From assembly GCF_021284745.1 (NCBI RefSeq), contig NZ_CP089925.1, positions 1,735,001 through 1,799,000 on the forward strand: a stretch of 64,000 bases of DNA, in the 5' to 3' direction. This document shows positions 47,562 to 56,294 of the stretch, in pieces. The stretch comes from Lysobacter sp. KIS68-7 (GTDB lineage: Bacteria; Pseudomonadota; Gammaproteobacteria; Xanthomonadales; Xanthomonadaceae). How positions within the stretch are numbered: position 1 is the first letter of the stretch; each line of letters begins with the position of its first letter. The notes under the pieces are model-generated. The model searched no databases. It saw nothing but the letters and a program-made list of their open reading frames with translations, and was not told the DNA's origin. Made by a program: the position numbers and the translations under genes.

Positions 47562-49562
47562 GTGAAGCCACGCCACCTGTTGCTCGCACTCGCCGTCTCG
47601 GCCGCCGTGCTCACGTTCGCCGGATGCAAGAAAGCGCCGGAATCCGCCGCCCCGACCCCGGGCGGCGTCGCCACCACGCCCCCGCCTGAAGGCGAGACGG
47701 CCGACCAGTTCATCGCCCGCGTCAACAACGAAATCCGCGCCGGCTACCCCGAACTCACCTCCGCCCAGTGGCTCTCGTCCACCTACATCACCGACGACAG
47801 CGAACTGGTCGCCGCCAAGGCCAACGAACGCAACCTCGCGCAGCTGCGCGGGTGGATCGAGCAATCGAAGAAGTTCGAAGGCCAACCGATGTCGCCCGAC
47901 ACCGCGCGCGCCATCATGCTGCTCAAGACGCAAGTCTCGATGCCGCCGCCGAAGGATCCCAAGCAGCTCGCCGAACTCACCAAGCTCGCCTCCAAGCTCG
48001 AAGGCATGTACGGCAAGGGCACCTACTGCAAGGGCGCGGGCCCGCAGCAGCAGTGCCGCCAGCTCGGCGAACTCGAAGACGTGCTGCGCACCAACCGCGA
48101 CTACGACGCGCAGCTCGACGCCTGGCAAGGCTGGCACTCCACCGCGCAACCGATGCGCAAGGACTACACGCGCTTCGCCGAACTGCTCAACGTCGGCGCG
48201 CGCGACATGGGCTACGCCGACACCGGCGAACTCTGGCGCTCGGGCTACGACATGACGCCCGCGCAATTCGCCGCGGAAACCGATCGCCTGTGGGCGCAGG
48301 TCAAGCCGCTCTACGAACAACTGCATTGCTACGCGCGCACGCAACTGACGGCGAAGTACGGCGACCGCGGCGCAGTGGCCGGCGGCATGCTGCCGGCGCA
48401 CCTGATGGGCAACATGTGGCAGCAGGACTGGAGCAACCTGTGGGACATGCTGCAGCCCTACGCCAACGCGGGCGACCTGGACGTCACCGCGAAGCTGCAG
48501 GACATCCAGCGCCAGCAGTACAACCTCGCGCTCGCCAAGCACACCGGCAATCCGACCGCGAGCGATCTCGCCGACATGCAGGTCGCCGCCAACCTCGCGA
48601 CCGCCAAGGCGATGACCGAACGCGCGCAGGACTTCTACACCTCGATGGGCCTGCCCAAGCTGCCCGCGAGTTACTGGGAGAAGACGCAGTTCATCAAGCC
48701 GCGCGACCGCGAAGTGGTGTGCCACGCCAATGCCTGGGACATGAACATGGCCGGCGACGTGCGCACGAAGATGTGCATCAAGCCGAACGAAGAAGACTTC
48801 ACCACGATCTACCACGAGCTCGGCCACGTGTATTACTACATGGCCTACAACAAGCTGCCGCCGATCTTCCAGACCGGCGCGCATGACGGCTTCCATGAAG
48901 CGATCGGCGATACCATCGTGCTCGCGATGACGCCGGACTACATGCAGTCGATTGGCCTGGTGGGCGAACAGCAACAGAGCGACCAGGCACTGATCAACGC
49001 GCAGATGCGCATGGCGCTGGCGAAGGTCGCCTTCCTGCCCTTCGGTTTGATGATCGACCGTTGGCGCTGGGGCGTGTTCGACGGCACGATCAAGCCCGAG
49101 AACTACAACCAGGCGTGGTGGGACCTGAAGGCCAAGTACCAAGGCGTGGCGCCGGCGACGGCGCGTGGCGAGGAATTCTTCGACGCCGGCGCGAAGTACC
49201 ACGTGCCGGGCAACACGCCGTACACGCGCTATTTCCTCTCGCACATCCTGCAGTTCCAGTTCTACAAGGCGCTGTGCGATGCGGCGGGCTACAAGGGTCC
49301 GTTGTATGCGTGCAGCTTCTACGGCAACAAGGCGGCGGGGGCGAAGTTCGAAGCGATGCTCGCGCGCGGTGCCAGCCAGCCGTGGCCGCAAACGCTGAAG
49401 GAGATGACCGGCAGCGACAAGATGGACGCGACGCCGGTGCTCGAATACTTCGCGCCGCTGCAGGATTGGCTGAAGAAGCAGAACGAAGGCCAGACCTGTG
49501 GGTGGAGCACGACACCGGTGGCGAGTGCGCCGGCGAGTGCGGCGACAACGAAGCGGGGCTGA
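47562..49562 (+). CDS. M2 family peptidyl-dipeptidase lipoprotein (ACE-like)
   Basis: This 666-residue metallopeptidase belongs to family M2, related to angiotensin-converting enzyme, which removes C-terminal dipeptides. A lipobox (LTFAGC, Cys22) predicts lipid anchoring, and a short Pro-rich linker follows. The zinc site is HELGH at 418-422 with Glu446 in GFHEAIGD, the M2 arrangement of HExxH plus Glu about 24 residues later. Nearby IYHELGHVYYYMAY and YHVPGNTPYTRYFLSHILQFQ are typical. The start is GTG 47562. Bacterial M2 enzymes are known in Xanthomonas. A bidirectional terminator follows directly. Confidence 0.93.
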   Translation: MKPRHLLLALAVSAAVLTFAGCKKAPESAAPTPGGVATTPPPEGETADQFIARVNNEIRAGYPELTSAQWLSSTYITDDSELVAAKANERNLAQLRGWIEQSKKFEGQPMSPDTARAIMLLKTQVSMPPPKDPKQLAELTKLASKLEGMYGKGTYCKGAGPQQQCRQLGELEDVLRTNRDYDAQLDAWQGWHSTAQPMRKDYTRFAELLNVGARDMGYADTGELWRSGYDMTPAQFAAETDRLWAQVKPLYEQLHCYARTQLTAKYGDRGAVAGGMLPAHLMGNMWQQDWSNLWDMLQPYANAGDLDVTAKLQDIQRQQYNLALAKHTGNPTASDLADMQVAANLATAKAMTERAQDFYTSMGLPKLPASYWEKTQFIKPRDREVVCHANAWDMNMAGDVRTKMCIKPNEEDFTTIYHELGHVYYYMAYNKLPPIFQTGAHDGFHEAIGDTIVLAMTPDYMQSIGLVGEQQQSDQALINAQMRMALAKVAFLPFGLMIDRWRWGVFDGTIKPENYNQAWWDLKAKYQGVAPATARGEEFFDAGAKYHVPGNTPYTRYFLSHILQFQFYKALCDAAGYKGPLYACSFYGNKAAGAKFEAMLARGASQPWPQTLKEMTGSDKMDATPVLEYFAPLQDWLKKQNEGQTCGWSTTPVASAPASAATTKRG

Positions 49563-49571
49563 GGCTCCGAC

Positions 49572-49603
49572 AAAAAAAGGCCGCCCGAGAGGCGGCCTTT
49601 TTT
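49572..49603. terminator. Bidirectional intrinsic terminator
   Basis: The stem ggccgcc / ggcggcc (49579-49585 and 49591-49597) with loop cgaga is flanked by seven A on the left and six T on the right. It therefore works for the plus-strand M2 peptidase gene and for the minus-strand SPFH gene, whose stop is at 49622. Confidence 0.92.
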
Positions 49604-49621
49604 ACGCCACAGTCGAATCAC

Positions 49622-50431
49622 TTACTTCGCGACGACGTTCGTCCCCTGCGGCACGACATAGCACGCAATCGCCTTCTTGCACGCCTCCGCCTGGATCTCC
49701 GCCAACTGCCGCGCCAGGTACTGCTCCGGCGACAAGCCCATCTTGTTGCGATACGCGTTATCCGCATCCGCCGTCGCTTCCTGCTCCAGCTTGCGCTGCT
49801 GCTCGGCGATCGTCGCGGCCACGAGCGTCAGGTTGCGCTGCTGTTCGGCCGCGGTGTTGTTCATCTGCGCCAGCACGTTGTCGTTCGGCTTCGCCTTGCC
49901 GAGGTTCACCGCCATCACTTCCACGCGGATGCCGGAGGCCTTCACCAGTTCGCGCAGTTGGTCCGTCACTTCCTGGTCGACCTTCTCGGCCGCAACAGGG
50001 TCGGACATCATCTGCGCCATCTTTTCCGACTTGACCGCCTTGCGGACGATCGAGTTGTAGGGCGAGAGCACGTTGTTCTCCCACCAGTGCGGGCCGAATC
50101 GCTTCAGCGTGTCCGCCGCGTCGACGACGCGCAGCTGCACGCTCGTGTCGAAGTCGAGCAGGATGTTGTCCATGGACGACAGGTCCTGGAACGGCACGTG
50201 CAACGTCTGCGGCGCGGTGGTGACGTAGATGATCGTGGTGGAGGGCCAGGTCATGTCGCGGCCTTCCGCGAGCACCTCGGGCCGGATGCCTTCATGGCCG
50301 AAGAAGTAGGGGCGGTCCTGGTAGACGGCCACGTCGCCCGGTTCGGGCTGGGCGACAGTGCATCCGATGGAGAGCATGGCGATGGACAGCGGAATGGCGA
50401 GCAGCACGACGCGACGCACAGAAGACTTCAC
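49622..50431 (-). CDS. SPFH/band 7 domain lipoprotein
   Basis: This 269-residue protein has a lipoprotein signal ending at Cys24 (SIGC) and then a band 7 (SPFH) domain, seen in the PGDVAVYQDRPYFFG start, VPFQDLSSMDNILLDFDTSVQLRV, and the IRVEVMAVNLGKAKPNDNVL strand with the following long helix (AEQQRKLEQEATADADNAYR). SPFH proteins form large membrane assemblies. This one is held by a lipid instead of a membrane helix, so it should sit on the periplasmic side. The C-terminus has two Cys residues (EACKKAIACYV). It is the last gene of a minus-strand group and ends at a strong terminator. The function is unknown. Confidence 0.85.
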   Translation of the reverse strand: MKSSVRRVVLLAIPLSIAMLSIGCTVAQPEPGDVAVYQDRPYFFGHEGIRPEVLAEGRDMTWPSTTIIYVTTAPQTLHVPFQDLSSMDNILLDFDTSVQLRVVDAADTLKRFGPHWWENNVLSPYNSIVRKAVKSEKMAQMMSDPVAAEKVDQEVTDQLRELVKASGIRVEVMAVNLGKAKPNDNVLAQMNNTAAEQQRNLTLVAATIAEQQRKLEQEATADADNAYRNKMGLSPEQYLARQLAEIQAEACKKAIACYVVPQGTNVVAK

Positions 50432-50491
50432 TTGGTTTCCCCGGAAATTGCGGCCGTCAGGCTACCGGACCGCGTGGCCGGGCGCGAGCCG

Positions 50492-50776
50492 TCAGTGACC
50501 GAGCCAGCTCGAGAGGGAAGGCAGCAACGCCTGTGCTGAGTCGAACGCCCGACAGAGACCCGCTTTTTCCGCTGATCTGCGATCGATGCCGCTGACGAGG
50601 AACTGTCCCCGGTCGCGCGTCAGCGTGAACATGCGGCCCGGGCCACGGAAATCGACCACGAAATTGCCGAAGGCTTTCTCGGAGTACTGCCACGTGACCG
50701 GTGAGAGGTGTCCTGTGGCCAGGACGCCTGCCAGCGGGGCGAGCGCGTCCCGAATTTCAGGAGGCAGGTCTGACAT
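50492..50776 (-). CDS. Small hypothetical protein
   Basis: This 94-residue soluble protein was not assigned to a family. It starts SDLPPEIRDALAPLAGVLAT and contains WQYSEKAFGNFVVDFRGPGR and a basic middle. It has no signal peptide or membrane segment. ATG 50776 starts just 2 bases after the stop of the DUF1772-type gene, so it is the third gene of an operon with the TPR protein. The open frame further upstream is a shadow of that neighbour. Confidence 0.65.
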   Translation of the reverse strand: MSDLPPEIRDALAPLAGVLATGHLSPVTWQYSEKAFGNFVVDFRGPGRMFTLTRDRGQFLVSGIDRRSAEKAGLCRAFDSAQALLPSLSSWLGH

Positions 50777-50778
50777 CT

Positions 50779-51267
50779 TCAGTGGTGCGCCGACCGCAGC
50801 AACGCAGTGAGGATGCACATCCACGCCACCAGCACCAGCACGACCCGAACGAGATTCCCCGTGGCCCATTGCCGCGCAGCCACACCCAGCTCTTCGGCCG
50901 GCACTGAAAGCGGCGTCGTGAACAGCAACCGATTGCGTGGATAGTGGAATTTGAAGGTGATGACGTCGCTCGCCACGAGCGCAACAAGCGCGATGATCAA
51001 TGGCCATCGCCGATCCGGGTCCGACCACTGCGTTGCAATCGCAACCAACGTGAGCAACTGCGTCGCCGGAGAGAGCACCCGAAACAAATTCGCGGGCGTG
51101 GCCGCGGCCATGAACAAACGCCCGTGCTCCAGCCCCTGCGGACCGCCGCGCAAATTGGGCGCGAGCACCACCGTGTCGTACAAGGCCGCGCCGAACAGCG
51201 CCCCCGAACACAGCAGCGCCAGCACCGTCACGACGTGTGCGAGTTCATGCATCTGTGCGATCCCCAT
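50779..51267 (-). CDS. DUF1772 / anthrone-oxygenase-like membrane protein
   Basis: This 162-residue inner-membrane protein has four predicted helices: LAHVVTVLALLCSGALFGAAL (residues 9-29), one near 67-85, WPLIIALVALVASDVITF, and a C-terminal one, LVRVVLVLVAWMCILTALL. The layout YDTVVLAPNL after helix 1 and YPRNRLLFTTPLS between helices 3 and 4 are like the DUF1772 family that includes anthrone oxygenases. A bacterial role is not known. ATG 51267 overlaps the stop of the TPR gene (ATGA); an in-frame ATG lies 5 codons later. It is tightly coupled to both neighbours. Confidence 0.75.
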   Translation of the reverse strand: MGIAQMHELAHVVTVLALLCSGALFGAALYDTVVLAPNLRGGPQGLEHGRLFMAAATPANLFRVLSPATQLLTLVAIATQWSDPDRRWPLIIALVALVASDVITFKFHYPRNRLLFTTPLSVPAEELGVAARQWATGNLVRVVLVLVAWMCILTALLRSAHH

Positions 51268-53090
51268 CAGTGGCAGCGATATTGCCTCGCCGCAACCCGC
51301 GTACACAGGTCCGGCGCCCCGTACTTCTCCCACGCATCCACCAAGCCCCAACCCTCGCTCACGTCCGCAAACCCGGGCAGCGTGCGCAGCGGCGCGCCTT
51401 CCGGCGACCAGAGACGGAAGCCGACACCGGCATCGTCATTCGTGCGCGAGCGCATCAGGTCGAGCGCCCGCGGATACTGCTTCAGGCGCACCAGCGAGGC
51501 CACGACCCACGCCGGAATTTCTGCAGGCTTCGTCCCGACGCAGTCGTCGATGATCTGCAACGCGCGCGCCTGCGCCGCGGCGTCGCCGCCCAAGGTGCCT
51601 GCGAGCAGCGTGTCGAACTTCGTGGGCGATGGATCGCCACAAGACACCAACCGAATCTGCGGCGACAGCGCAATCAACTTGCGCGCCTCCTGCACTTGTC
51701 CCTTCGCAAGCGCGACTTCGCCCAGGCCCGGCTTGGCCAGCGACAATCCCAGCGATTCGGTGCGTTCGAACAAGGCCTGTGCGCTCTCCACGTCGCCGGC
51801 GTACAGGTATTGATACGCGCGCCAGTTGGCCGCGTTCGGCAACATGGGGTCGAGCGCGAGCGCGCGATCCATTTCCTCGATGCCCTGTTTGGTATAGCCC
51901 GCGACGAGCAGCCATTGCGCCAGGTACATGTGCGCCGACGCATCGTGCGGTGCCAATTGCACGGCGCGATCGAGATACGGACGCGAGCCCACGTAATCCC
52001 GCGCACTGCGCAGCGCAATCCCCATCACGTACACGGGTTGGGCGAGGTTCGGATCCTTCGCCATCGCGGCGCGGGCGTGCCGTTCGGCTTCGGCGATATG
52101 GTTCGGATCGCGCAGGTTGACGACGGCCTGCAGCAGCGCAAGCTGCGATTGCGCGCGCACGAAGTTCGGATCCAGCGCGAGCGCTTTCTCCGACCAGGCA
52201 ATCGCGTCCGCCGCGCGCGTGTAGTCGCGCTTGCTCAACACTTCGGCGGCGCGCAAATACAACTGATACGCCTCCGGGCTGTTCGTCGCCTGCGTGACCA
52301 GTCGCGACTTCTGCTGGCCTTCCAGCACCGGCTGCAGCTCATCGACGATCGCGCGCGCAATCTGGTCCTGCAGCTTGAAGACATCCGACAAGTCGCCGTC
52401 GTACTGCTTCGACCACAAATGGATGCCATCGGTGCTGCGGATCAACTGCGCGGTGATGCGCACCTTGTTGCCCTGCGTGCGCACCGAGCCTTCGAGCACG
52501 TGCGCGACACCGAGCGCCTTGCCGATCGTGCGCAGGTCTTCGTTGCGCCCCTTGTAATAGAACGACGACGTGCGCCCCGCCACGCGCAGGTCGCGGACCT
52601 GCGCGAGCGCGTTGAGGATCTCCTCCGACATGCCGTCGGAGAAATAGTCCTGGTCGTGCTTCGGGCTGAGGTCGGTAAAGGCGAGGACGGCGATCGACTT
52701 GTTGTCGACGGCGGGCGCGGGTTTCGCGGCAGGCTTCGCCGTATCGACCACGCTTTGCCCCGGCCGCACGCTCGGTTGCCCGAGGTAATACCAGGCGACC
52801 CCCAGGGCAGCGAGCCCGATGGCGACCCCGATCACCCGCTTGTTGCCGACGGGCGAAGTCTCCAGCCGCACCCCTTCGGGCGTGACGTCGAGCACCCATG
52901 TCAGCACCACGACGATGGGGAAGCCAAGCAGCAGGACGAGGATGAAGACCCGCAGCGCCCAGGGCGGGGCATCGAAGGCGGGGAAGCCGATGCTGGCGGC
53001 CTGCACGGCCAGCCAGGCGGCGACGAGATAGACCGCGCCGACCTTGACGACCTTGCGTCGCTTCAACTCGGCGAACAGCGAACCTGTCAT
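51267..53090 (-). CDS. Membrane-anchored TPR protein with TolB-N-like domain, copy 3
   Basis: This 607-residue protein is a third, more distant member of the family seen at 11255-14513. It has a short basic start (FAELKRRKVVKVGAVYLVAAW), membrane helices (about residues 18-35, 44-66 and 85-102), a Pro/Ala linker, and the SIAVLAFTDLSPKHDQDYF domain (about 132-270) resembling FlgO or TolB-N. TPR-like repeats run to about residue 470 (ALALDPNFVRAQSQLALLQ). A Cys-containing C-terminal domain ends in DLCTRVAARQYRCH, absent from copies 1 and 2. It leads an operon with the DUF1772 gene and the small gene. The function is unknown. Confidence 0.88.
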   Translation of the reverse strand: MTGSLFAELKRRKVVKVGAVYLVAAWLAVQAASIGFPAFDAPPWALRVFILVLLLGFPIVVVLTWVLDVTPEGVRLETSPVGNKRVIGVAIGLAALGVAWYYLGQPSVRPGQSVVDTAKPAAKPAPAVDNKSIAVLAFTDLSPKHDQDYFSDGMSEEILNALAQVRDLRVAGRTSSFYYKGRNEDLRTIGKALGVAHVLEGSVRTQGNKVRITAQLIRSTDGIHLWSKQYDGDLSDVFKLQDQIARAIVDELQPVLEGQQKSRLVTQATNSPEAYQLYLRAAEVLSKRDYTRAADAIAWSEKALALDPNFVRAQSQLALLQAVVNLRDPNHIAEAERHARAAMAKDPNLAQPVYVMGIALRSARDYVGSRPYLDRAVQLAPHDASAHMYLAQWLLVAGYTKQGIEEMDRALALDPMLPNAANWRAYQYLYAGDVESAQALFERTESLGLSLAKPGLGEVALAKGQVQEARKLIALSPQIRLVSCGDPSPTKFDTLLAGTLGGDAAAQARALQIIDDCVGTKPAEIPAWVVASLVRLKQYPRALDLMRSRTNDDAGVGFRLWSPEGAPLRTLPGFADVSEGWGLVDAWEKYGAPDLCTRVAARQYRCH

Positions 53091-53146
53091 GCCGAACCGC
53101 CCGGAGTGGCCTGGAGCCCCGGGCGAACCTTACAACAAGTGGCCCA

Positions 53147-53635
53147 TCAGGGCGGGGGGACCAGCAGGCTGCGCGTCTTCGGGCATACCAGTCCGCGCTC
53201 GGCGAGCCATTGCCACGACTCCTCGGCATCGCGCTCGACGTACTCGCGCGCCGAGCCCATGCGGAAGGTGTAGCCCCACGCGTCCATGTCGGCGAACACG
53301 CGCGCCGCGCCCACGCCCGGGATCGCATCGCCAAGCAGCGATTGCAGCACGCACACCGCATCTTCTTCGGCGACCGAATCGGTGGCGTCGGTATGCACCA
53401 CCGCGCGCTTCTCCGGCGGCAGCACGATCAGGTGCGCGGCTTCATGCAGCAGGGAATGCACGGGCGTATCGCCGCGCGCGAACACGGTGGCGCCGACGAG
53501 CCCGGCTTCGGGCTCGCCCCAGTAACTACCGGGAATGGGGGCGCCGTCGTCGACGTGCACCAGTTGCAACCCGTAGCCGCCCAGCAGGGCGGCCACGTGG
53601 CTTCGATCGATATCCGACAACGTCAACACAAGCAT
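53147..53635 (-). CDS. Putative zinc metalloprotein with HEAAH motif
   Basis: This 162-residue protein of unknown function carries VHSLLHEAAHLIVL with an HExxH motif (His64, Glu65, His68), then at about residue 90 AEEDAVCVLQSLLGD. That pair (HExxH plus a downstream Glu-rich helix with a LL ending) is reminiscent of ImmA/IrrE-type gluzincins. It has no signal peptide. It starts 4 bases after the minE stop on the same strand, so it is the last gene of the min run. An open frame upstream of ATG 53635 is the shadow of minE. Catalytic activity is inferred from the motif only. Confidence 0.75.
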   Translation of the reverse strand: MLVLTLSDIDRSHVAALLGGYGLQLVHVDDGAPIPGSYWGEPEAGLVGATVFARGDTPVHSLLHEAAHLIVLPPEKRAVVHTDATDSVAEEDAVCVLQSLLGDAIPGVGAARVFADMDAWGYTFRMGSAREYVERDAEESWQWLAERGLVCPKTRSLLVPPP

Positions 53636-53639
53636 GGGA

Positions 53640-53903
53640 TCACCCCACCGCGGCGCGCTCCTCCGGCAGCGCCACGGAGATGTCCAGCACGTCGTGCTCG
53701 CCGTCCTTGACCACGTCGACCTTGACCGCATCCACATCGACGTTGACGTACTTGCGGATCACCTCGAGCAGCTCGCGGCGCAGGAGGGGCAAATAGTCGG
53801 GACCCCCGTGCGCGGAACGCTCCTGCGCGATGATGATGCGCAGGCGGTCCTTCGCAACCGAGGCGGTGTTCTTCTTGGGCTTCAGGAAATCGAAGATCGA
53901 CAT
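53640..53903 (-). CDS. minE: Cell division topological specificity factor MinE
   Basis: MinE drives pole-to-pole oscillation of MinD by stimulating its ATPase and so confines MinC inhibition to the poles. The 87-residue protein has the usual membrane-targeting start [20 protein letters not shown] (residues 2-21), the conserved [14 protein letters not shown] anti-MinCD segment, [19 protein letters not shown], and a beta-rich C-terminal dimerisation domain ending [12 protein letters not shown]. It follows minD after 3 bases and precedes the HEAAH gene by 4 bases. All elements are normal. Confidence 0.97.
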   Translation of the reverse strand: MSIFDFLKPKKNTASVAKDRLRIIIAQERSAHGGPDYLPLLRRELLEVIRKYVNVDVDAVKVDVVKDGEHDVLDISVALPEERAAVG

Positions 53904-53906
53904 GCG

Positions 53907-54716
53907 TCAGCCCCCGAACAGCTTGCTGAAGAATCCCTTCTTCTCGGCCGTGATGAAGCGCATGGGCCGTTCCTGGCCCATCAGGCGCGCGACGGCATCG
54001 TCGTAGGCCTGGCCTGCATTGGATTCGAGGTCGAGGATCACGGGCTCGCCCTTGTTCGAAGCATTGAGGACATCCCCCGATTCGGGGATGACGCCGATCG
54101 TCTTCAGGCCCAGCACTTCTTCCACGTCCGTGATCGACAGCATTTCGCCGCCTTCCACGCGCGAGGGAGAGTAGCGGGTGAGCAGCAGGTGTTCCTTCAC
54201 GCGCTCGCCGTTTTCCGCCTTGCGCGTCTTGGAGGCGAGCAGGCCGAGGATGCGGTCGGAGTCGCGCACCGAGGAGACTTCCGGGTTCACCACCACGACG
54301 GCCTGGTCGGCGAAGTACATGGCGAGGAACGCGCCCTTCTCGATGCCGGCGGGGGAGTCGCACACGATGTAGTCGAAACCGTCGTCCGCCAGTTCCTTCA
54401 GCACCTTTTCCACGCCTTCCTTCGCCAGCGCGTCCTTGTCGCGCGTCTGCGAAGCGGCCAGCACGTGGAGCGTGTCGAAGCGCTTGTCCTTGATCAGCGC
54501 CTGCTTGAGCGAGGCTTCGCCGTGGATGACGTTGACGAAGTCGTACACCACGCGACGCTCGCAACCCATGATCAGGTCGAGGTTTCGCAGGCCGACGTCG
54601 AAGTCGATGACGGCGACCTTCTTGCCCTGGCGCGCCAGGCCGCAGGCCAGGCTCGCGCTGGTCGTGGTCTTGCCCACGCCGCCCTTGCCGCTGGTGACAA
54701 CGATGATTTCGGCCAA
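53907..54716 (-). CDS. minD: Septum site-determining ATPase MinD
   Basis: MinD is the membrane-binding ATPase of the Min system; it recruits MinC to block Z rings near the poles. The 269-residue protein has the deviant Walker A GKGGVGKTT (10-18), VAVIDFDVGLRNLDLIMG, CDSPAGIEKGA, the switch VVVNPEVSSVRDSDR, and the C-terminal amphipathic membrane-targeting helix EKKGFFSKLFGG. The start is the rare codon TTG (54716); the family begins exactly there and GGGAGGA lies 6 bases upstream. minC ends 40 bases upstream on the same strand. Confidence 0.98.
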   Translation of the reverse strand: MAEIIVVTSGKGGVGKTTTSASLACGLARQGKKVAVIDFDVGLRNLDLIMGCERRVVYDFVNVIHGEASLKQALIKDKRFDTLHVLAASQTRDKDALAKEGVEKVLKELADDGFDYIVCDSPAGIEKGAFLAMYFADQAVVVVNPEVSSVRDSDRILGLLASKTRKAENGERVKEHLLLTRYSPSRVEGGEMLSITDVEEVLGLKTIGVIPESGDVLNASNKGEPVILDLESNAGQAYDDAVARLMGQERPMRFITAEKKGFFSKLFGG

Positions 54717-54756
54717 GTGCTGTCCTCCCTTGAGGAATTCTTATTCGATTGTTGTA

Positions 54757-55536
54757 TCAGTCCAGCGCCGCGATGTGGAGCTGCCCCTGGTCGAGCCAGA
54801 CCTGCACGGCCTTGCCGCGCAGGTCCTTCGGAATGTCTTCCAGCACCTTGTAGTGGCCGGCGACGGCGACCAGTTCGGCGTGGAATTCGCGACAGAAGAT
54901 GCGCGCTTTTTCATTGCCCTGCGCGCCCGCGAGGGCACGGCCGCGCAGCGCACCGTAGATGTGGATGGAGCCATCGGCGATCACTTCCGCGCCGGCGCCG
55001 ACGGTGGCGAGCACGGTGAGGTCGCTGTTCTCCGCATACACCTGCTGGCCGCTGCGCACGGGCGATGCCTGCATCATGCCGGGTGCGGCGCCCATGCGCG
55101 AGGCGGGGGCGGGCGGGGCGGCTTCGGCGGCGGGCGCGGATTGCTTGCTGCGCGCGGGCGCCGGTTCGGGCGCTACGGCGCGCGCACCGTCCGTCGGTTC
55201 GTACTGCGCGCGGAACTTGGAGAGTAGGGGCAGGCCGAGCGCGACCGAGAGTTCTTCGATCTCGCGCGTGCCGTAGGCCAGCGCCACGGGGAGCACGCCG
55301 GCTTCGCGCAGTCCTTCGACCAGCTTGCGCGCGGTGTCGGCGTCCGGGGTTTTCGTCAGGCCGCCGAAGTCGAGGATCACCGCGGCGCGTTCGAACAACT
55401 TCGGCGCGCGCTGCACGCGATCGCGCATTTCCGCGGTGAGCTGCGCCACGTCGAGCGTGCGCACGCGCAGGTTGGCGATGCCGACCTGGCCGATCTTGAG
55501 TTCGCCTGCCTGTTCGTAATCGATGGCCGTGCTCAC
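54757..55536 (-). CDS. minC: Septum site-determining protein MinC
   Basis: MinC is the inhibitor of FtsZ assembly in the Min system. The 259-residue protein has an N-terminal FtsZ-interacting domain (to about residue 110, starting DYEQAGELKIGQVGIANLRV and containing VILDFGG), a long Ala/Pro-rich linker (about 115-155), and a C-terminal right-handed beta-helix domain with ENSDLTVLATVGAGAEVIAD and GSIHIYGALRGRALAG. It starts at GTG 55536, inside the stop of the GNAT gene (GTGA), and minD follows. The linker is longer and more Pro-rich than in E. coli MinC. Confidence 0.96.
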   Translation of the reverse strand: MSTAIDYEQAGELKIGQVGIANLRVRTLDVAQLTAEMRDRVQRAPKLFERAAVILDFGGLTKTPDADTARKLVEGLREAGVLPVALAYGTREIEELSVALGLPLLSKFRAQYEPTDGARAVAPEPAPARSKQSAPAAEAAPPAPASRMGAAPGMMQASPVRSGQQVYAENSDLTVLATVGAGAEVIADGSIHIYGALRGRALAGAQGNEKARIFCREFHAELVAVAGHYKVLEDIPKDLRGKAVQVWLDQGQLHIAALD

Positions 55537-56147
55537 GCGGCGGTCCCGGTGGGGCGGTGCGCGGCCAGCGGTGCGACGTCCGCGAGGTTGGCGCGCGGCT
55601 GCAACAGCCAGTCCGCGTTGGGCAGCGCGTCGCCGTAGGTCTCGCGCACCCATGCGTAGCTGCACAAGTCCTTCATCAGCATCGCGGCGCGATGGCCGCC
55701 GGGCATGAGGTTCTGGCCGACTTCGCGGAAACCGAAGCTGCCGTGGAAGAGCAGGGCGTGGTCGGTGCCCGGTTCCAGCAGCACTTCGCAGCACAGCTCC
55801 GGATAGCGCAGCTCGGCATAGCTCGACACGTCGGCATACAACGCGCGGCCCACGCCACCGCCGCGGCGGCGCGAAGCGACCACGATGCGATCGATGTAGA
55901 AGAAGGCCGTGTTGCGCGCGCGGAACCAGGCGAAGTTGTCGCTTTCGTGCGCGGCGCCCGAACCGAAGCCCAGCAGGAAGCCCGCGATCGTCCCGTCGCG
56001 CTCGGCAACCCGGAAATATTCGGCGGAGTCGAAGAAGCTGCGGAGCTTGGCCGCATCGAGCGGCAGGATGGCGGGGCCAGCGGCGTTGTTCAGTGCAAGG
56101 ACGGAATCCAGCTCGTGCTCGCGCACGTCGCGGACGACAATCGACAT
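55533..56147 (-). CDS. GNAT family acetyltransferase linked to minC
   Basis: This 204-residue protein has a GNAT domain with motif A in FYIDRIVVASRRRGGGVGRALYADV (key residues RRRGGGVGRALY) and the C-terminal part LLFHGSFGFREVGQ. The N-terminal segment (VVRDVREHELDSVLALNNAA) is typical of one proteobacterial GNAT group. The last 40 residues extend beyond the fold (WVRETYGDALPNADWLLQP). The substrate is unknown. The stop overlaps the minC GTG start, so translation is coupled to the cell-division genes. ATG 56147 is chosen since the frame upstream is low-complexity Pro/Gly/Arg. Confidence 0.88.
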   Translation of the reverse strand: MSIVVRDVREHELDSVLALNNAAGPAILPLDAAKLRSFFDSAEYFRVAERDGTIAGFLLGFGSGAAHESDNFAWFRARNTAFFYIDRIVVASRRRGGGVGRALYADVSSYAELRYPELCCEVLLEPGTDHALLFHGSFGFREVGQNLMPGGHRAAMLMKDLCSYAWVRETYGDALPNADWLLQPRANLADVAPLAAHRPTGTAA

Positions 56148-56294
56148 TGAAGACTCCGGCTCTTCCGAAAAACGTTCGACGGGTAATGCGACCAGGCCCC
56201 CCGGCGCGGCGCGATTATCGCATGGGCCCGCCACCGGGGGGCATGACTTTCGGCTCCCCGCCGGCCGCTGGGATGGGGCTAGGATTCAGCTCAT

